Assembly: GCF_947501665.1 (NCBI RefSeq)
Contig: NZ_CANMWS010000027.1
Span: 1-64,000 of the forward strand
Length of the DNA stretch: 64,000 bases
DNA from: an uncultured Shewanella sp.
GTDB taxonomy: Bacteria; Pseudomonadota; Gammaproteobacteria; Enterobacterales; Shewanellaceae
Direction of reading: 5' to 3'
The position numbers were made by a program, and so were the translations under genes. Below, piece after piece: positions 35,226 through 43,795 of the stretch (the first letter of the stretch is position 1; the number at the start of each line of letters is the position of its first letter). A model generated the notes under the pieces. That model made no database searches and was not told the DNA's origin. It saw nothing but the letters and a program-made list of their open reading frames with translations.

Positions 35226-35945
35226 ATGACCCAAGACGTTCAACAACACCTATCGTCAACTGTGTTGGCATTAGACACCTGTACAGAGTCATGCTCTGTG
35301 GCATTAATGGTTAATGGAGAAGTGTATCATCAACAAGTTGATGCTCCTCGTGAACATAGCCAACGTTTATTGCCTATGGTTGACAATATATTAAAACAAG
35401 CACAAGTGACCTTAAAAGATATCGACTATATTGCTTATGGTCGGGGTCCGGGGAGCTTTACGGGGATTCGAATTTGTACGAGTATGACCCAAGGCTTGGC
35501 GCTAGGACTTGATGTACCTGTTATTGGGATCTCTACATTAGCGACGATGGCGCAAATTGCAATAACCGATCGGGGGGCGACTCAAGTATTGTGTAGTATT
35601 GATGCGCGTATGGGAGAGGTGTATTGGGGTCAATTTATCAACCTTGATGGTATTGCAACGCTTGTTGGGAAGGAGCAAGTGACAACGCCTCAAGATGTGA
35701 GCTTAGTGTTGAATGTCAATGAAAGTATTATTTGCACTGGTACAGGCTTCGATACATACCCTGAGCTGTTATCAATAAGCGAGAATCTCACGGTTGATGA
35801 GAAAGCTAAATATCCTCAGGCCAGTGCGATGATTGCGTTAGCTGAGGTGGGATACCTTAAAGGCGAATCGACCAGTGTTGATGCGTTAGCCCCTGTTTAT
35901 TTACGTGATACCGTGACATGGAAAAAATTACCGGGACGTGAGTAA
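35226..35945 (+). CDS. tsaB: tRNA threonylcarbamoyladenosine biosynthesis protein TsaB
   Basis: The 239-residue protein has the ASKHA-fold N-terminal signature of TsaB (YeaZ): VLALDTCTESCSVAL, REHSQRLLPMVDNIL, and the conserved YGRGPGSFTGIRI block (about residues 72-84) followed by GISTLATMAQ. It is the partner and scaffold of TsaD, with TsaE, in forming t6A37 of ANN-decoding tRNAs. There is no Shine-Dalgarno of note before ATG 35226, but the N-terminus aligns with the family. It is monocistronic and ends at a strong terminator. In related bacteria tsaB lies near fadD and rnd, as it does here, with four genes between. Confidence 0.95.
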   Translation: MTQDVQQHLSSTVLALDTCTESCSVALMVNGEVYHQQVDAPREHSQRLLPMVDNILKQAQVTLKDIDYIAYGRGPGSFTGIRICTSMTQGLALGLDVPVIGISTLATMAQIAITDRGATQVLCSIDARMGEVYWGQFINLDGIATLVGKEQVTTPQDVSLVLNVNESIICTGTGFDTYPELLSISENLTVDEKAKYPQASAMIALAEVGYLKGESTSVDALAPVYLRDTVTWKKLPGRE

Positions 35946-35983
35946 GCTTTTCATTATAACGCTTTAATCATTATTTATTCGAT

Positions 35984-36024
35984 AAGCCCACTGAGTCTTT
36001 AAAATACTCAGTGGGCTTTTTATT
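35984..36024 (+). terminator. Strong intrinsic terminator after tsaB
   Basis: Thirteen-base perfect stem AAGCCCACTGAGT (35984-35996) / ACTCAGTGGGCTT (36006-36018), nine-base loop, T-run to 36021. Placed 38 bp after the tsaB stop. Confidence 0.92.
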
Positions 36025-36028
36025 GCTG

Positions 36029-36081
36029 TATTGATAAAGGCTCGATATTATTGATGAAATAATATCGAGCCTTTATCAATA
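36029..36081. promoter_or_regulatory. Perfect 24-bp inverted repeat abutting the ribosome-binding site of the M50 protease gene
   Basis: The left arm 36029-36052 and right arm 36058-36081 are exact complements around a five-base loop GATGA. The arm core is TTGATAAAGGCTCGATATTA. The right arm touches AGGAAA (36081-36086), the apparent Shine-Dalgarno of ATG 36091. It has no T-run, so it is not a standard terminator, and it follows the tsaB terminator by only a few bases. An mRNA stem controlling translation, or a large operator, are both possible. Confidence 0.85.
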
Positions 36082-36090
36082 GGAAATGCC

Positions 36091-36756
36091 ATGGGTCACT
36101 CAAAAATCCCAACCAAAGGACGTTTTTTCATCGAGTTATTTGTGGCGGTGATCATTACTCGTTTGCCTCTTATTCAAATTCCTTTTAAGTGGTTGGAAAG
36201 TTACTTTCATGAACTTTCCCATGGTTTGGCGACGTTATTAACGGGTGGGTCAGTGAGCCATATTCAATTATTTCCTAATGGTGCGGGTTTGTGCTTTAGT
36301 CAGGGGGGCTGGCCTATCATCATTGGTTTTAGTGGTTATTTTGGCGCAGCTTTATGGGGCTTTTTACTGTTTTTTTTGGCAACTAGCTCAAGAGGAATAA
36401 GGGTTTATTATGCTTTATTAGGCACAGGTGTGTTGCTAACGATTGCCCTGTGGGGGCGAGATATATTGACGATTGTGATCCTATTGGTCCTTGCTGGGGT
36501 ATTTTTATTGCCGCTTAAACTGGATAGTAAAACTTTTTTTAATAGTGGGTTAAGGATTATAGCCCTGATGATTATGCTTAATGCTCTGGCTAGTCCAACT
36601 TATTTATTGGGGATAGGATCCCGTGGCGATGCCGCCATGTTAGCTTCACAAACGTGGATACCGGCTTGGGTTTGGGTGGGAATATGGCTGTTATTCAGTG
36701 CATGGATGTTGATATTAAGTTGGCGTCGAGTGCGCGATGTTAAGCGAAATGCTTGA
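36091..36756 (+). CDS. M50-type membrane zinc metallopeptidase-like protein
   Basis: The 221-residue protein is hydrophobic with about six membrane segments. The zinc-binding motif HELSH sits in ESYFHELSHGLATLLTGGS (about residues 37-55), immediately followed by a family-typical hydrophobic GFSGYFGAALWGFLLFF segment that should hold the second metal site region. This layout is that of the M50B-like domain proteins; a clear third ligand (the NPDG motif of site-2 proteases) is not visible, so activity is uncertain. AGGAAA precedes the ATG, directly joined to a perfect inverted repeat (36029-36081), so expression is probably regulated through that structure. No partner gene is adjacent. Confidence 0.85.
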   Translation: MGHSKIPTKGRFFIELFVAVIITRLPLIQIPFKWLESYFHELSHGLATLLTGGSVSHIQLFPNGAGLCFSQGGWPIIIGFSGYFGAALWGFLLFFLATSSRGIRVYYALLGTGVLLTIALWGRDILTIVILLVLAGVFLLPLKLDSKTFFNSGLRIIALMIMLNALASPTYLLGIGSRGDAAMLASQTWIPAWVWVGIWLLFSAWMLILSWRRVRDVKRNA

Positions 36757-36769
36757 GCTTTTTATGTGT

Positions 36770-37084
36770 TATACCCGTGAGACTTCAAGCTGTAGGATTC
36801 AGTTGGAATGAAAAGTCTTTTAGACAAGGTCATTAATTGCTCCTGCATAAATGACATTTCCATCATCCTTGATGGTTAGCTGAACATCGAGCCTAGTCAT
36901 TCTAAGTTGGTGTTTAATAACACAGTATAAAAGGCTTTTAAACCAACCCTTTGGGAGTGTGTAAAAGCGCCTACTTCTGCGTTGTATCACCTTAAAAGGC
37001 AATAAGCATTTCGGCAATAATACGCCTTGAATTAGGCACTTTTACGCACTCTGAAAACATGCATCTTGAAGTATCACAGGTATA
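36770..37084. repeat. Family 2 dispersed repeat (MITE-like), copy 1
   Basis: 315 bp with terminal inverted repeats: left TATACCCGTGAGACTTCAAG, right the complement of TATACCTGTGATACTTCAAG. Shared with copy 2 at 38194, same orientation, are AACATCGAGCCTAGT, CACAGTATAAAAGGC, TTGGGAGTGTGTAAAAGC and GAAAACATGCATCTTGAAGT. It lies right after the M50 gene and before the methyltransferase gene. The 65-residue minus-strand frame inside is part of the repeat, not a gene. Confidence 0.85.
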
Positions 37085-37174
37085 AGGCGTACCAACGGAA
37101 TTGCGGGAAAGGCTTGGTTTTTCATTTAGTGGCTGTTATTTTGAACGTTTATTGATAATCAAGGAAGAAAAACT

Positions 37175-38089
37175 ATGTTTTTGAATACGATTTTTAATAC
37201 TCCAATACTGAATACTCGCTTAGAGAGTATAAAGAGGAGTTTGGGTGGGAAACACTTATCGTCTGTTTCGTTCGTCAGCGTGGGGTTGTTATTGGGGAGC
37301 ATGAGTTTTTCCGTAATGAGCAGTAGCGAGTCGAGTGATATGAAAGATCCGTTACATAATGCCGTACAAAGCGACTTTAGAACGTCAAGTAACATTCAGC
37401 GTGATGTTTACAGGCACCCCTTTGAAACATTGAATTTTTTTGGTGTTAAACCGACTGATACTGTGATTGAACTATGGCCAGGTGGAGGATGGTATGCAGA
37501 AATATTAGCCCCATATTTAAATCAAAAAGGGCAATATGTTGGTGCGATTTTTGACAGTAATCCCACAGATGAAGCTAAAAAGAATGGCTATAGGGCGACA
37601 TCTGCAAAGAAATTTAAAGTGTGGCTGGAAGACAGTAAAACGAAGACTTCTCAGGCTGAGGTCGTGACTTTTGATCCGCCAACGCATTATTCTCTCGGCC
37701 CTAATAACAGCGCAGATGTTGTTCTTACATTTAGAAATTTACATAATTGGGCGGTGAAAGATTATTTATTACCTGTTTTTCAATCGGCATTTAAAGTGCT
37801 AAAGCCGGGCGGCACTTTTGGAGTCGTAGAGCATAGGGGAAAAGAAGGAATGTTGGCCAGTAGTGGCTATATGGAACAAGATGAGGTGATTGCTTTAGCT
37901 AAAAAAGTGGGCTTTTCACTTGTGGCTAGCTCTGAAATTAACGCAAATTTAGCCGATACAAAAGATTATCCAAATGGAGTATGGAGTCTTCCTCCACGAT
38001 TAAAAGGAGGGGATACCGACAAGCAAAAATATGTGGATATCGGTGAGAGTGATAGAATGACATTGAAATTTATTAAACCAAATCGTTAA
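37175..38089 (+). CDS. Exported class I SAM-dependent methyltransferase-like protein
   Basis: The 304-residue protein begins with a basic stretch and a hydrophobic segment (residues ~30-48, SVSFVSVGLLLGSMSFSVMS), a signal peptide or anchor. It continues with a Rossmann methyltransferase domain: motif I as VIELWPGGGWYAEILAPYL (about residues 89-107), ADVVLTFRNLHNW, and VLKPGGTFGVVEHR (about residues 209-222). This arrangement matches the predicted methyltransferases of COG4798, which are commonly exported; the substrate is unknown and the use of SAM outside the cytoplasm is puzzling. AAGGA at 37161 supports the start. The gene is enclosed by two direct copies of a MITE-like repeat, raising the question of movement as a unit. 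Confidence 0.85.
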   Translation: MFLNTIFNTPILNTRLESIKRSLGGKHLSSVSFVSVGLLLGSMSFSVMSSSESSDMKDPLHNAVQSDFRTSSNIQRDVYRHPFETLNFFGVKPTDTVIELWPGGGWYAEILAPYLNQKGQYVGAIFDSNPTDEAKKNGYRATSAKKFKVWLEDSKTKTSQAEVVTFDPPTHYSLGPNNSADVVLTFRNLHNWAVKDYLLPVFQSAFKVLKPGGTFGVVEHRGKEGMLASSGYMEQDEVIALAKKVGFSLVASSEINANLADTKDYPNGVWSLPPRLKGGDTDKQKYVDIGESDRMTLKFIKPNR

Positions 38090-38193
38090 TTTTGTATTCT
38101 CAAAGCGATTAAGGGTTTAGGCAAACGTTAAAATGAAATTTGTTTAAATAGCGCTTGATGAGCAAAAACGTTAAAGTGCTTTTCATGATGATA

Positions 38194-38460
38194 TATACCG
38201 TGATACTTCAAGCTTAAGGATTTGGCTGGCATGAAAAAGCCTTTTAGACAAAGTATTGAACATCGAGCCTAGTTATTTTAAGTTGATGTTTAAAAACTCA
38301 GTATAAAAGGCCTTTCTCTTTACTAATAAGGATTAGCTCGTTGGGAGTGTATAAAAGCATCTACCTCGACATTATATCATCTTAAAGGGTCATATATTTC
38401 GGCACTTTTTCTTATACAAGAATACGCACTTTGAAAACATGCATCTTGAAGTTTCGCGGG
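38194..38460. repeat. Family 2 dispersed repeat (MITE-like), copy 2
   Basis: 267 bp, same orientation as copy 1. The left end reads TATACCGTGATACTTCAAGC, and the right end has GAAAACATGCATCTTGAAGT. Internal matches include AACATCGAGCCTAGTTAT, CTCAGTATAAAAGGC and TTGGGAGTGTATAAAAGC. It fills most of the 496-bp gap between the methyltransferase and the hydrolase; the rest of that gap (38461-38585) holds only AT-rich leader sequence. Confidence 0.85.
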
Positions 38461-38585
38461 GAGAACAATCTGTCTGTATTTAGAAAGGTGATGTTGCTTT
38501 AAATAAAGGAAGTAAAGAAGAGGGGTGAAGTGTTGTTCATCACTTTTTTATGCTCTTTATTTTTATTACATTAAACGGGAAAAAT

Positions 38586-39482
38586 ATGCTGAGTGATGTC
38601 AAAACGAATGGCGAAGAGATACAAATTGCCTTGCCGCATTTGAATGTATCGGCAAGGATGTGGGGACGAGAAGATAAACCTTTACTGTTGGCTCTACATG
38701 GTTGGTTAGATAATGCGAATAGTTTTGAGCCTCTTGCGGCTTATTTGAATGATTATCAAGTTTTGGCTATTGATTGGCCCGGTCATGGCTATTCGGATCA
38801 CCATCCTGGGCATTATCCTTTACATTGGGTTGATTATATTTTCGATTTACAATTACTCATGACCTATCTTGAGCAAAAAAAAGCCCCTGTTGCAATTATT
38901 GGTCATTCATTAGGGGGAATTGTGGCATCGGCTTATACGGCTGCTTTTCCTGAACACGTGAATAAGTTAATTTTAATTGAAGCGTTAGCGCCTATTTTTG
39001 AGTCGGCGAAAAAAAATAAAGCAAGATTAAAGAAAAGTTTTAAAGATTATCAAACTTACCTTGCCAATAAAGAGAACACCATTAGTGTGTATGATAATTT
39101 GCATATTGCTGTGAATGCGCGGCATAAATTAACCGGATTAGAGATATCATGGTGCGAATTACTGACTAAACGAAATATGTTTAAAAATGGACAAGGAGTG
39201 AGTTGGAGAAGTGATCCAAGGTTAAGATTGGACTCGCCTACTCGTTTAAGTTTTGAACAAGTCGATGCATTGATGCAGTCACACCCTTGCCCCACGTTAC
39301 TTATCACGGCTGAAGATGGGTATCACTCTTTACAAACTGCGCTCTCTCAAGGCCAAAAATGGTTTAATCAATTATCGACATTGCATTTAGCAGGGGATCA
39401 TCATTTGCATATGGGGAATGCCGCAGCAGTGGCGAGTGCGATAACAGAATTTATTGCTAATGATAGAAATGTGGTTGTTTAG
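38586..39482 (+). CDS. Alpha/beta fold hydrolase
   Basis: The 298-residue protein (from ATG 38586 with GGGA upstream; the longer frame adds 12 residues) shows the hydrolase core. The oxyanion strand is LLALHGWLDNANSFEPLA, then AIDWPGHGYSDHH, the nucleophile elbow GHSLGG (about residues 105-110), a downstream LLITAEDGY with a candidate acid, and HLAGDHHLHM with the catalytic His. It has no signal peptide. Such proteins may be esterases, lipases or other ester/amide hydrolases; the family is too broad to assign a substrate. fadD follows 235 bp downstream on the same strand, which makes a role in lipid metabolism possible but unproven. Confidence 0.88.
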   Translation: MLSDVKTNGEEIQIALPHLNVSARMWGREDKPLLLALHGWLDNANSFEPLAAYLNDYQVLAIDWPGHGYSDHHPGHYPLHWVDYIFDLQLLMTYLEQKKAPVAIIGHSLGGIVASAYTAAFPEHVNKLILIEALAPIFESAKKNKARLKKSFKDYQTYLANKENTISVYDNLHIAVNARHKLTGLEISWCELLTKRNMFKNGQGVSWRSDPRLRLDSPTRLSFEQVDALMQSHPCPTLLITAEDGYHSLQTALSQGQKWFNQLSTLHLAGDHHLHMGNAAAVASAITEFIANDRNVVV

Positions 39483-39717
39483 AAGAGGGGAAATACGATT
39501 TTGGGTTATTTCTTCGTTAAGTGCTTTAGTTGTAAATTTTGACTAGGTTTTTTGTTTCATTTATGTGATGATGTTCAAAAAATTAAACGCTTGTATGATT
39601 TATATCACTGGCAATAGAAATACAATCATTAAGTCTGTGTTAAGCATTATTTCTAGGTGTTTAACGTAGACTTTTGTTGTACTGCTTTCATCATACTGAA
39701 GGCATGAGGAGAGAGTT

Positions 39718-41388
39718 TTGGATCAGCCTTGGATTAATAATTTACCTGATGGTGTACCCGCCGAAATCGACGTTAATGAATATGCTTCACTTGTTGATTT
39801 ATTTGAACGGTCAACGGCTAAGTATGCCGACCAATCCGCTTTCGTTAACATGGGGGCGAGTTTAACTTATCGTAAATTAGAAGAGCGTAGTCGTGCTTTT
39901 GCTGCTTACTTGCAAAATGAGCTGGCATTAAACAAAGGGGATAGGGTTGCGATCATGATGCCTAATTTATTGCAATATCCCATTGCTTTATTTGGCGTAC
40001 TAAGAGCTGGAATGGTCGTTGTGAATGTCAATCCTCTTTATACACCTCGTGAGCTTGAACATCAGCTAAATGACTCCGGTGCCAAAGCGATTGTTGTTGT
40101 CTCTAATTTTGCTCATACTTTAGATAAGGTAGTCAAAAAGACAGCCGTTGAAAGTGTGATTTTAACAGGACTTGGGGATCTACTGAGTGCGCCTAAACGG
40201 ACTTTAGTTAATTTCGTTGTCAAGTACGTGAAAAAAATGGTGCCTAAATATCATTTACCTCATGCTATCTCTATTCGTCAAGCCTTATCGAAAGGTCGAA
40301 GAATGCAGTATGTTAAACCTCATATTGGTGCTGAAGATTTAGCGTTTTTACAATATACAGGTGGAACCACTGGGGTATCGAAAGGGGCCATGTTAAGTCA
40401 TGGCAATGTGGTGAGTAATGTATTGCAGGCCGATGCGGCTTATTCTCCTTTATTGAATAATGGTGAAGAGTTTGTGGTGACAGCTTTGCCGCTTTATCAT
40501 ATTTTCGCATTGACAGTGAACTGTTTGTTATTTATTCATAAAGGAGCAAATAATTTATTGATCACTAATCCTCGTGACCTTCCTGCGTTTATTAATGAAT
40601 TGCATAAATACCCTATTACCGCTTTAACAGGGGTCAATACTTTATTTAATGCATTAGTGAATTCCCGTGATTTTTCTGGTTTGGATTTTTCTACGTTAAA
40701 GCTGTCTATTGGTGGGGGCATGGCAGTACAGCGAGCGGTAGCTGAAAAATGGCAAAGCATTACTCATACCCGTTTACTTGAAGGTTACGGGCTAACGGAA
40801 GCTTCACCTTTAGTGACTTGTTGTCCGTATAATTTAGAGGGATACAATAGCTCCATAGGTTTCCCTGTGGCGATGACGGACGTGCAAGTCCGTAGTGAAG
40901 AGGGAGATATCTTACCTCAAGGGGAAGTAGGGGAAATATTTGCCAAAGGACCCCAAGTTATGTTGGGATATTGGCAACGACCTGAAGAGACCCAAAAGGT
41001 GATCGATGACACTGGGTATTTAGCAACCGGTGATATTGGTTATATGGATGAGAATGGTTTCTTTTACATTGTCGATCGTAAAAAAGACATGATTTTAGTG
41101 TCAGGTTTTAATGTTTTCCCCAATGAAATCGAAGACGTGGTGGCAATGCACCCCAGTATTGTTGAGGTGGCTGCTGTTGGTGTGCCTCATGAGGTATCCG
41201 GTGAAGTGGTTAAAGTATTTGTTGTTACCAATAACGATGCGTTATCCGCTGAGGATGTTATTGAGCATTGTCGTCGTCATTTAACGGGTTATAAAATCCC
41301 TAAGTTGGTTGAGTTTAGAAAAGAGTTACCTAAGTCCAATGTGGGTAAAATATTGCGTCGTGAACTAAGGGATGAGCAAAAAAACTAA
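39718..41388 (+). CDS. fadD: Long-chain fatty-acid--CoA ligase
   Basis: The 556-residue acyl-CoA synthetase starts at TTG 39718, well placed after GAGGAGAGAG, and the resulting N-terminus (MDQPWINNLPDGVPAEID) is typical of gammaproteobacterial FadD. ANL-superfamily motifs are present: the P-loop YTGGTTGVSKGAML (about residues 213-226), GYGLTEASPL, the hinge DRKKDMILVSGFNVFPNEIE and the C-terminal Lys in KSNVGKILRREL. It activates exogenous long-chain fatty acids at the inner membrane face for beta-oxidation or phospholipid synthesis. In this genome it may also recycle PUFAs made by the pfa cluster (inference). A hairpin terminator follows. Confidence 0.95.
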   Translation: MDQPWINNLPDGVPAEIDVNEYASLVDLFERSTAKYADQSAFVNMGASLTYRKLEERSRAFAAYLQNELALNKGDRVAIMMPNLLQYPIALFGVLRAGMVVVNVNPLYTPRELEHQLNDSGAKAIVVVSNFAHTLDKVVKKTAVESVILTGLGDLLSAPKRTLVNFVVKYVKKMVPKYHLPHAISIRQALSKGRRMQYVKPHIGAEDLAFLQYTGGTTGVSKGAMLSHGNVVSNVLQADAAYSPLLNNGEEFVVTALPLYHIFALTVNCLLFIHKGANNLLITNPRDLPAFINELHKYPITALTGVNTLFNALVNSRDFSGLDFSTLKLSIGGGMAVQRAVAEKWQSITHTRLLEGYGLTEASPLVTCCPYNLEGYNSSIGFPVAMTDVQVRSEEGDILPQGEVGEIFAKGPQVMLGYWQRPEETQKVIDDTGYLATGDIGYMDENGFFYIVDRKKDMILVSGFNVFPNEIEDVVAMHPSIVEVAAVGVPHEVSGEVVKVFVVTNNDALSAEDVIEHCRRHLTGYKIPKLVEFRKELPKSNVGKILRRELRDEQKN

Positions 41389-41425
41389 ATCTGTTATTTC
41401 TTGTGTTAATATAGCAATAGCATTG

Positions 41426-41457
41426 AAAAAAGCCGGCAAATGTCGGCTTTTTATTTG
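41426..41457 (+). terminator. Intrinsic terminator after fadD
   Basis: Stem AGCCGGCA (41431-41438) with TGTCGGCT (41441-41448), one wobble pair, preceded by an A-run and followed by TTTTATTT. It lies between the fadD stop and the rnd start, and rules out the longer rnd frame beginning at 41440. Confidence 0.85.
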
Positions 41458-41478
41458 AAGCAGATTTTGGAGAAGATA

Positions 41479-42588
41479 TTGTTAGCGTTTGAGTATATAG
41501 ATAATAATGCGAGTCTTGAAGCGTTAGTGAAACAGTATGAACAGGCAGATTTATTAGTATTAGATACTGAATTTGTTCGTACTCGTACCTATTATGCAAA
41601 ACTAGGGTTAATTCAAGCCTATGACGGTAAGACATTGGCGCTTATTGATCCTTTAGCTGTGATGGATCTGTCTGTTTTCTGGGCGTTACTCACTCAGCCT
41701 AATTTGATTAAAGTACTGCATTCTTGCAGTGAAGACTTAGATGTTTTTGCGCATTATGCTCAATGTCAGCCCAGTCCACTTTTGGATAGTCAATTGGGTG
41801 CCAGCTTAGCGGGCTTAGGGCATAGTTTAGGTTATGCCAAATTGGTTGAAAATCTTTTATCGGTGAGTTTAGATAAAGGGGAATCTCGAACTGATTGGCT
41901 TAAGCGCCCCTTATCTCGTGCGCAACTAGACTATGCTGCTAATGATGTTTTTTACTTATATGAACTTTATCCCCAGTTAGTTGAAAAGCTAAAAAATATG
42001 GATAGACTGGATTGGGTGATGGCAGAAAGTGAGCGAATGACACAGAATCGACTCACCCCGGTGGTTCCTAATGATGCGTATTTGAAGGTGAAAAATGCCT
42101 TTCAGTTGTTGCCGAGACAATTAGCTTGTTTGCGAGATTTGGCTAAATGGCGTTTAGAAGTGGCATTGAAGCGAGATATGGCAGTGGGATTTGTTATCAA
42201 AGATCATGCATTAATCGCACTGGCAAAGAAACAGCCTCAAAGCCTCACGCAATTAGCAAAATTAATCGATTTAACAGAGCAAGAAAAACGTGTTCATGGC
42301 AAAAAAATTGTCGAGATCATCAATCAAGTGAACTTTGAGTTATTACCTGAGCCGATTGATGTGATTGCGCTTAAAACGGGATATAAATCCGCTTTTAAGG
42401 CGATTAAACAGGTATTAATGACACAAGCTGAAGCAGTTCAAGTCCCCATAGAGCTGTTAGGTTCAAAGCGTCATATTCATGAATATTTACGTTGGTTATG
42501 GGATGGTAAAAAAGGGGAGCTACCTCTGATATTAACAGGTTGGCGAGCCGATATTGTGGGTGAGCACCTCGATACTATTACTGTGTAG
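41479..42588 (+). CDS. rnd: Ribonuclease D
   Basis: The 369-residue 3'-5' exoribonuclease acts in tRNA 3'-end maturation. The DEDDy exonuclease motifs are present: LVLDTEFVRTRTYY (Asp, Glu), HSCSEDLDVFAHY, and the ExoIII motif RAQLDYAANDVFYLYELY with the Tyr. HRDC domains follow (ACLRDLAKWRLEVALKRDMA, residues ~225-245). I start it at TTG 41479, with GGAGAAG just upstream; the longest frame (ATG 41440) overlaps the fadD terminator hairpin and has no ribosome-binding site. The resulting N-terminus aligns with E. coli Rnd. fadD-rnd is a conserved neighbourhood in enteric relatives. It converges with minE. Confidence 0.94.
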   Translation: MLAFEYIDNNASLEALVKQYEQADLLVLDTEFVRTRTYYAKLGLIQAYDGKTLALIDPLAVMDLSVFWALLTQPNLIKVLHSCSEDLDVFAHYAQCQPSPLLDSQLGASLAGLGHSLGYAKLVENLLSVSLDKGESRTDWLKRPLSRAQLDYAANDVFYLYELYPQLVEKLKNMDRLDWVMAESERMTQNRLTPVVPNDAYLKVKNAFQLLPRQLACLRDLAKWRLEVALKRDMAVGFVIKDHALIALAKKQPQSLTQLAKLIDLTEQEKRVHGKKIVEIINQVNFELLPEPIDVIALKTGYKSAFKAIKQVLMTQAEAVQVPIELLGSKRHIHEYLRWLWDGKKGELPLILTGWRADIVGEHLDTITV

Positions 42589-42609
42589 TCAATTGTGTGT
42601 CATGATAGT

Positions 42610-42646
42610 TAATCTCACAGGCTAAATCATTTAGCTTGTGAGATCA
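42610..42646. terminator. Convergent terminator-like hairpin between rnd and minE
   Basis: ATCTCACAGGCTAAA (42612-42626) pairs with TTTAGCTTGTGAGAT (42630-42644) with one wobble and a three-base loop. It lies between facing genes, 22 bp after rnd and 14 bp after minE. T-runs are short. Confidence 0.75.
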
Positions 42647-42659
42647 CTAAAAGTCGAAA

Positions 42660-42923
42660 TTAGCCCTGTGGCTCAGGCAAAGTAACGTTAAGTTCAAGTA
42701 CTGACAGCTTTTCATCGTTTTGATCGAGTTGTACCGATATTTGATCGGGTCCAACGTTCACATACTTTCGAATGACTTCGATAATTTCTTTTTTCATTTC
42801 AGGAAAATAGTCAGGGGCGTCTCTTTCTCCGCGTTGATGGGCGACGATAATTTGGAGACGCTCTTTGGCGGTTGCAGCTGTATTCACTTTTTTGTCACTT
42901 TTAAAATAATCGAGTAAAGACAT
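42660..42923 (-). CDS. minE: Cell division topological specificity factor MinE
   Basis: The 87-residue protein has the MinE layout: N-terminal anti-MinCD amphipathic region (MSLLDYFKS, then AKERLQIIVAHQRG) and the C-terminal topological specificity domain (YFPEMKKEIIEVIRKYVNV through LELNVTLPEP). It stimulates the MinD ATPase and drives the pole-to-pole oscillation that keeps the division inhibitor from midcell. It is the last gene of the minCDE operon, 31 bp behind minD, and ends at a hairpin shared with rnd. Length and motifs are normal. Confidence 0.96.
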   Translation of the reverse strand: MSLLDYFKSDKKVNTAATAKERLQIIVAHQRGERDAPDYFPEMKKEIIEVIRKYVNVGPDQISVQLDQNDEKLSVLELNVTLPEPQG

Positions 42924-42954
42924 AGTTAATTACCAAGAAGTTAGTTACCAAAAG

Positions 42955-43764
42955 TTAGCTACCAAAAATGCGTTTTAAAAAGCCTTTTTTCTCTTCGGTA
43001 ATAAAACGTAACTCAACTTCTTCACCTAAGAGGCGCGCAACACTGTCACTATAAGCAATGCCTGCATCGCTTTCTTCATCCCAAATGACAGGGATCCCCG
43101 AATTGGATGCTTTTAGAACAGATTGTGACTCTGGAATGACACCTAATAACGGGATCGCTAAAATTTCTTCTACATCAACAACACTTAACATTTCACCCGT
43201 ACTGACTCTATCTGGTGCATAGCGGGTTAACAGGAGTAATTCTTTTACCGGTTCTAAGCCTTGTTCTGCGCGTCTCGATTTACTTTGTAACATACCGACT
43301 ATTCTGTCAGAGTCTCGCACTGAACTGACTTCAGGGTTGGTCGTGACAATAGCAAGATCGGCATAATATAAGGCCATCATTGCCCCATTTTCGATTCCTG
43401 CAGGGGAGTCGCAAATCACATATTCAAATTGCTCAGAGAGTAAATCCAGTACTTTTCCTACTCCCTCTTTTGTGAGTGCATTTTTATCTCGAGTTTGTGA
43501 GGCAGGAAGAATGAACAGGTTTTCACAACGTTTATCTTTGATTAATGCTTGATTGAGATTGGCTTCTTCATTAATGACATTAACGAAATCATAAACGACA
43601 CGACGTTCACAACCCATAATGAGATCTAAGTTTCTTAATCCAATATCAAAATCAATCACGACAGTCCTATGTCCTTTTAGGGCTAATCCTGTTGCAATGG
43701 CTGCGCTTGACGTGGTTTTGCCAACGCCGCCTTTGCCTGAGGTGACAACAATAATTTGTGTCAT
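42955..43764 (-). CDS. minD: Septum site-determining ATPase MinD
   Basis: The 269-residue ParA/MinD-type ATPase has the deviant Walker A GKGGVGKTTSS (residues ~10-20), the switch regions DFDIGLRNLDLIMGCE and CDSPAGIENGAMMA, and a C-terminal amphipathic membrane-targeting helix (EEKKGFLKRIFGS). It binds the membrane with ATP, recruits MinC, and is released by MinE. It sits between minC (31 bp upstream) and minE (31 bp downstream) in the standard minCDE order. The length and every motif agree with the E. coli protein. Confidence 0.97.
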   Translation of the reverse strand: MTQIIVVTSGKGGVGKTTSSAAIATGLALKGHRTVVIDFDIGLRNLDLIMGCERRVVYDFVNVINEEANLNQALIKDKRCENLFILPASQTRDKNALTKEGVGKVLDLLSEQFEYVICDSPAGIENGAMMALYYADLAIVTTNPEVSSVRDSDRIVGMLQSKSRRAEQGLEPVKELLLLTRYAPDRVSTGEMLSVVDVEEILAIPLLGVIPESQSVLKASNSGIPVIWDEESDAGIAYSDSVARLLGEEVELRFITEEKKGFLKRIFGS

Positions 43765-43795
43765 GTCTATACTATCCTTTTTAATCTGTCGGTTG

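Noticed and set aside
36820..37017. 65-residue minus-strand reading frame
   Set aside because: It is entirely inside family 2 repeat copy 1, with no ribosome-binding site.
39540..39620. Possible PsrA/FadR-type operator before fadD (TTAAACGCTTGTATGA)
   Set aside because: The half-sites match the regulator consensus too poorly to call by eye.
41440..41478. ATG 41440 as start of rnd
   Set aside because: It lies in the fadD terminator hairpin; TTG 41479 has GGAGAAG upstream and aligns with E. coli Rnd.
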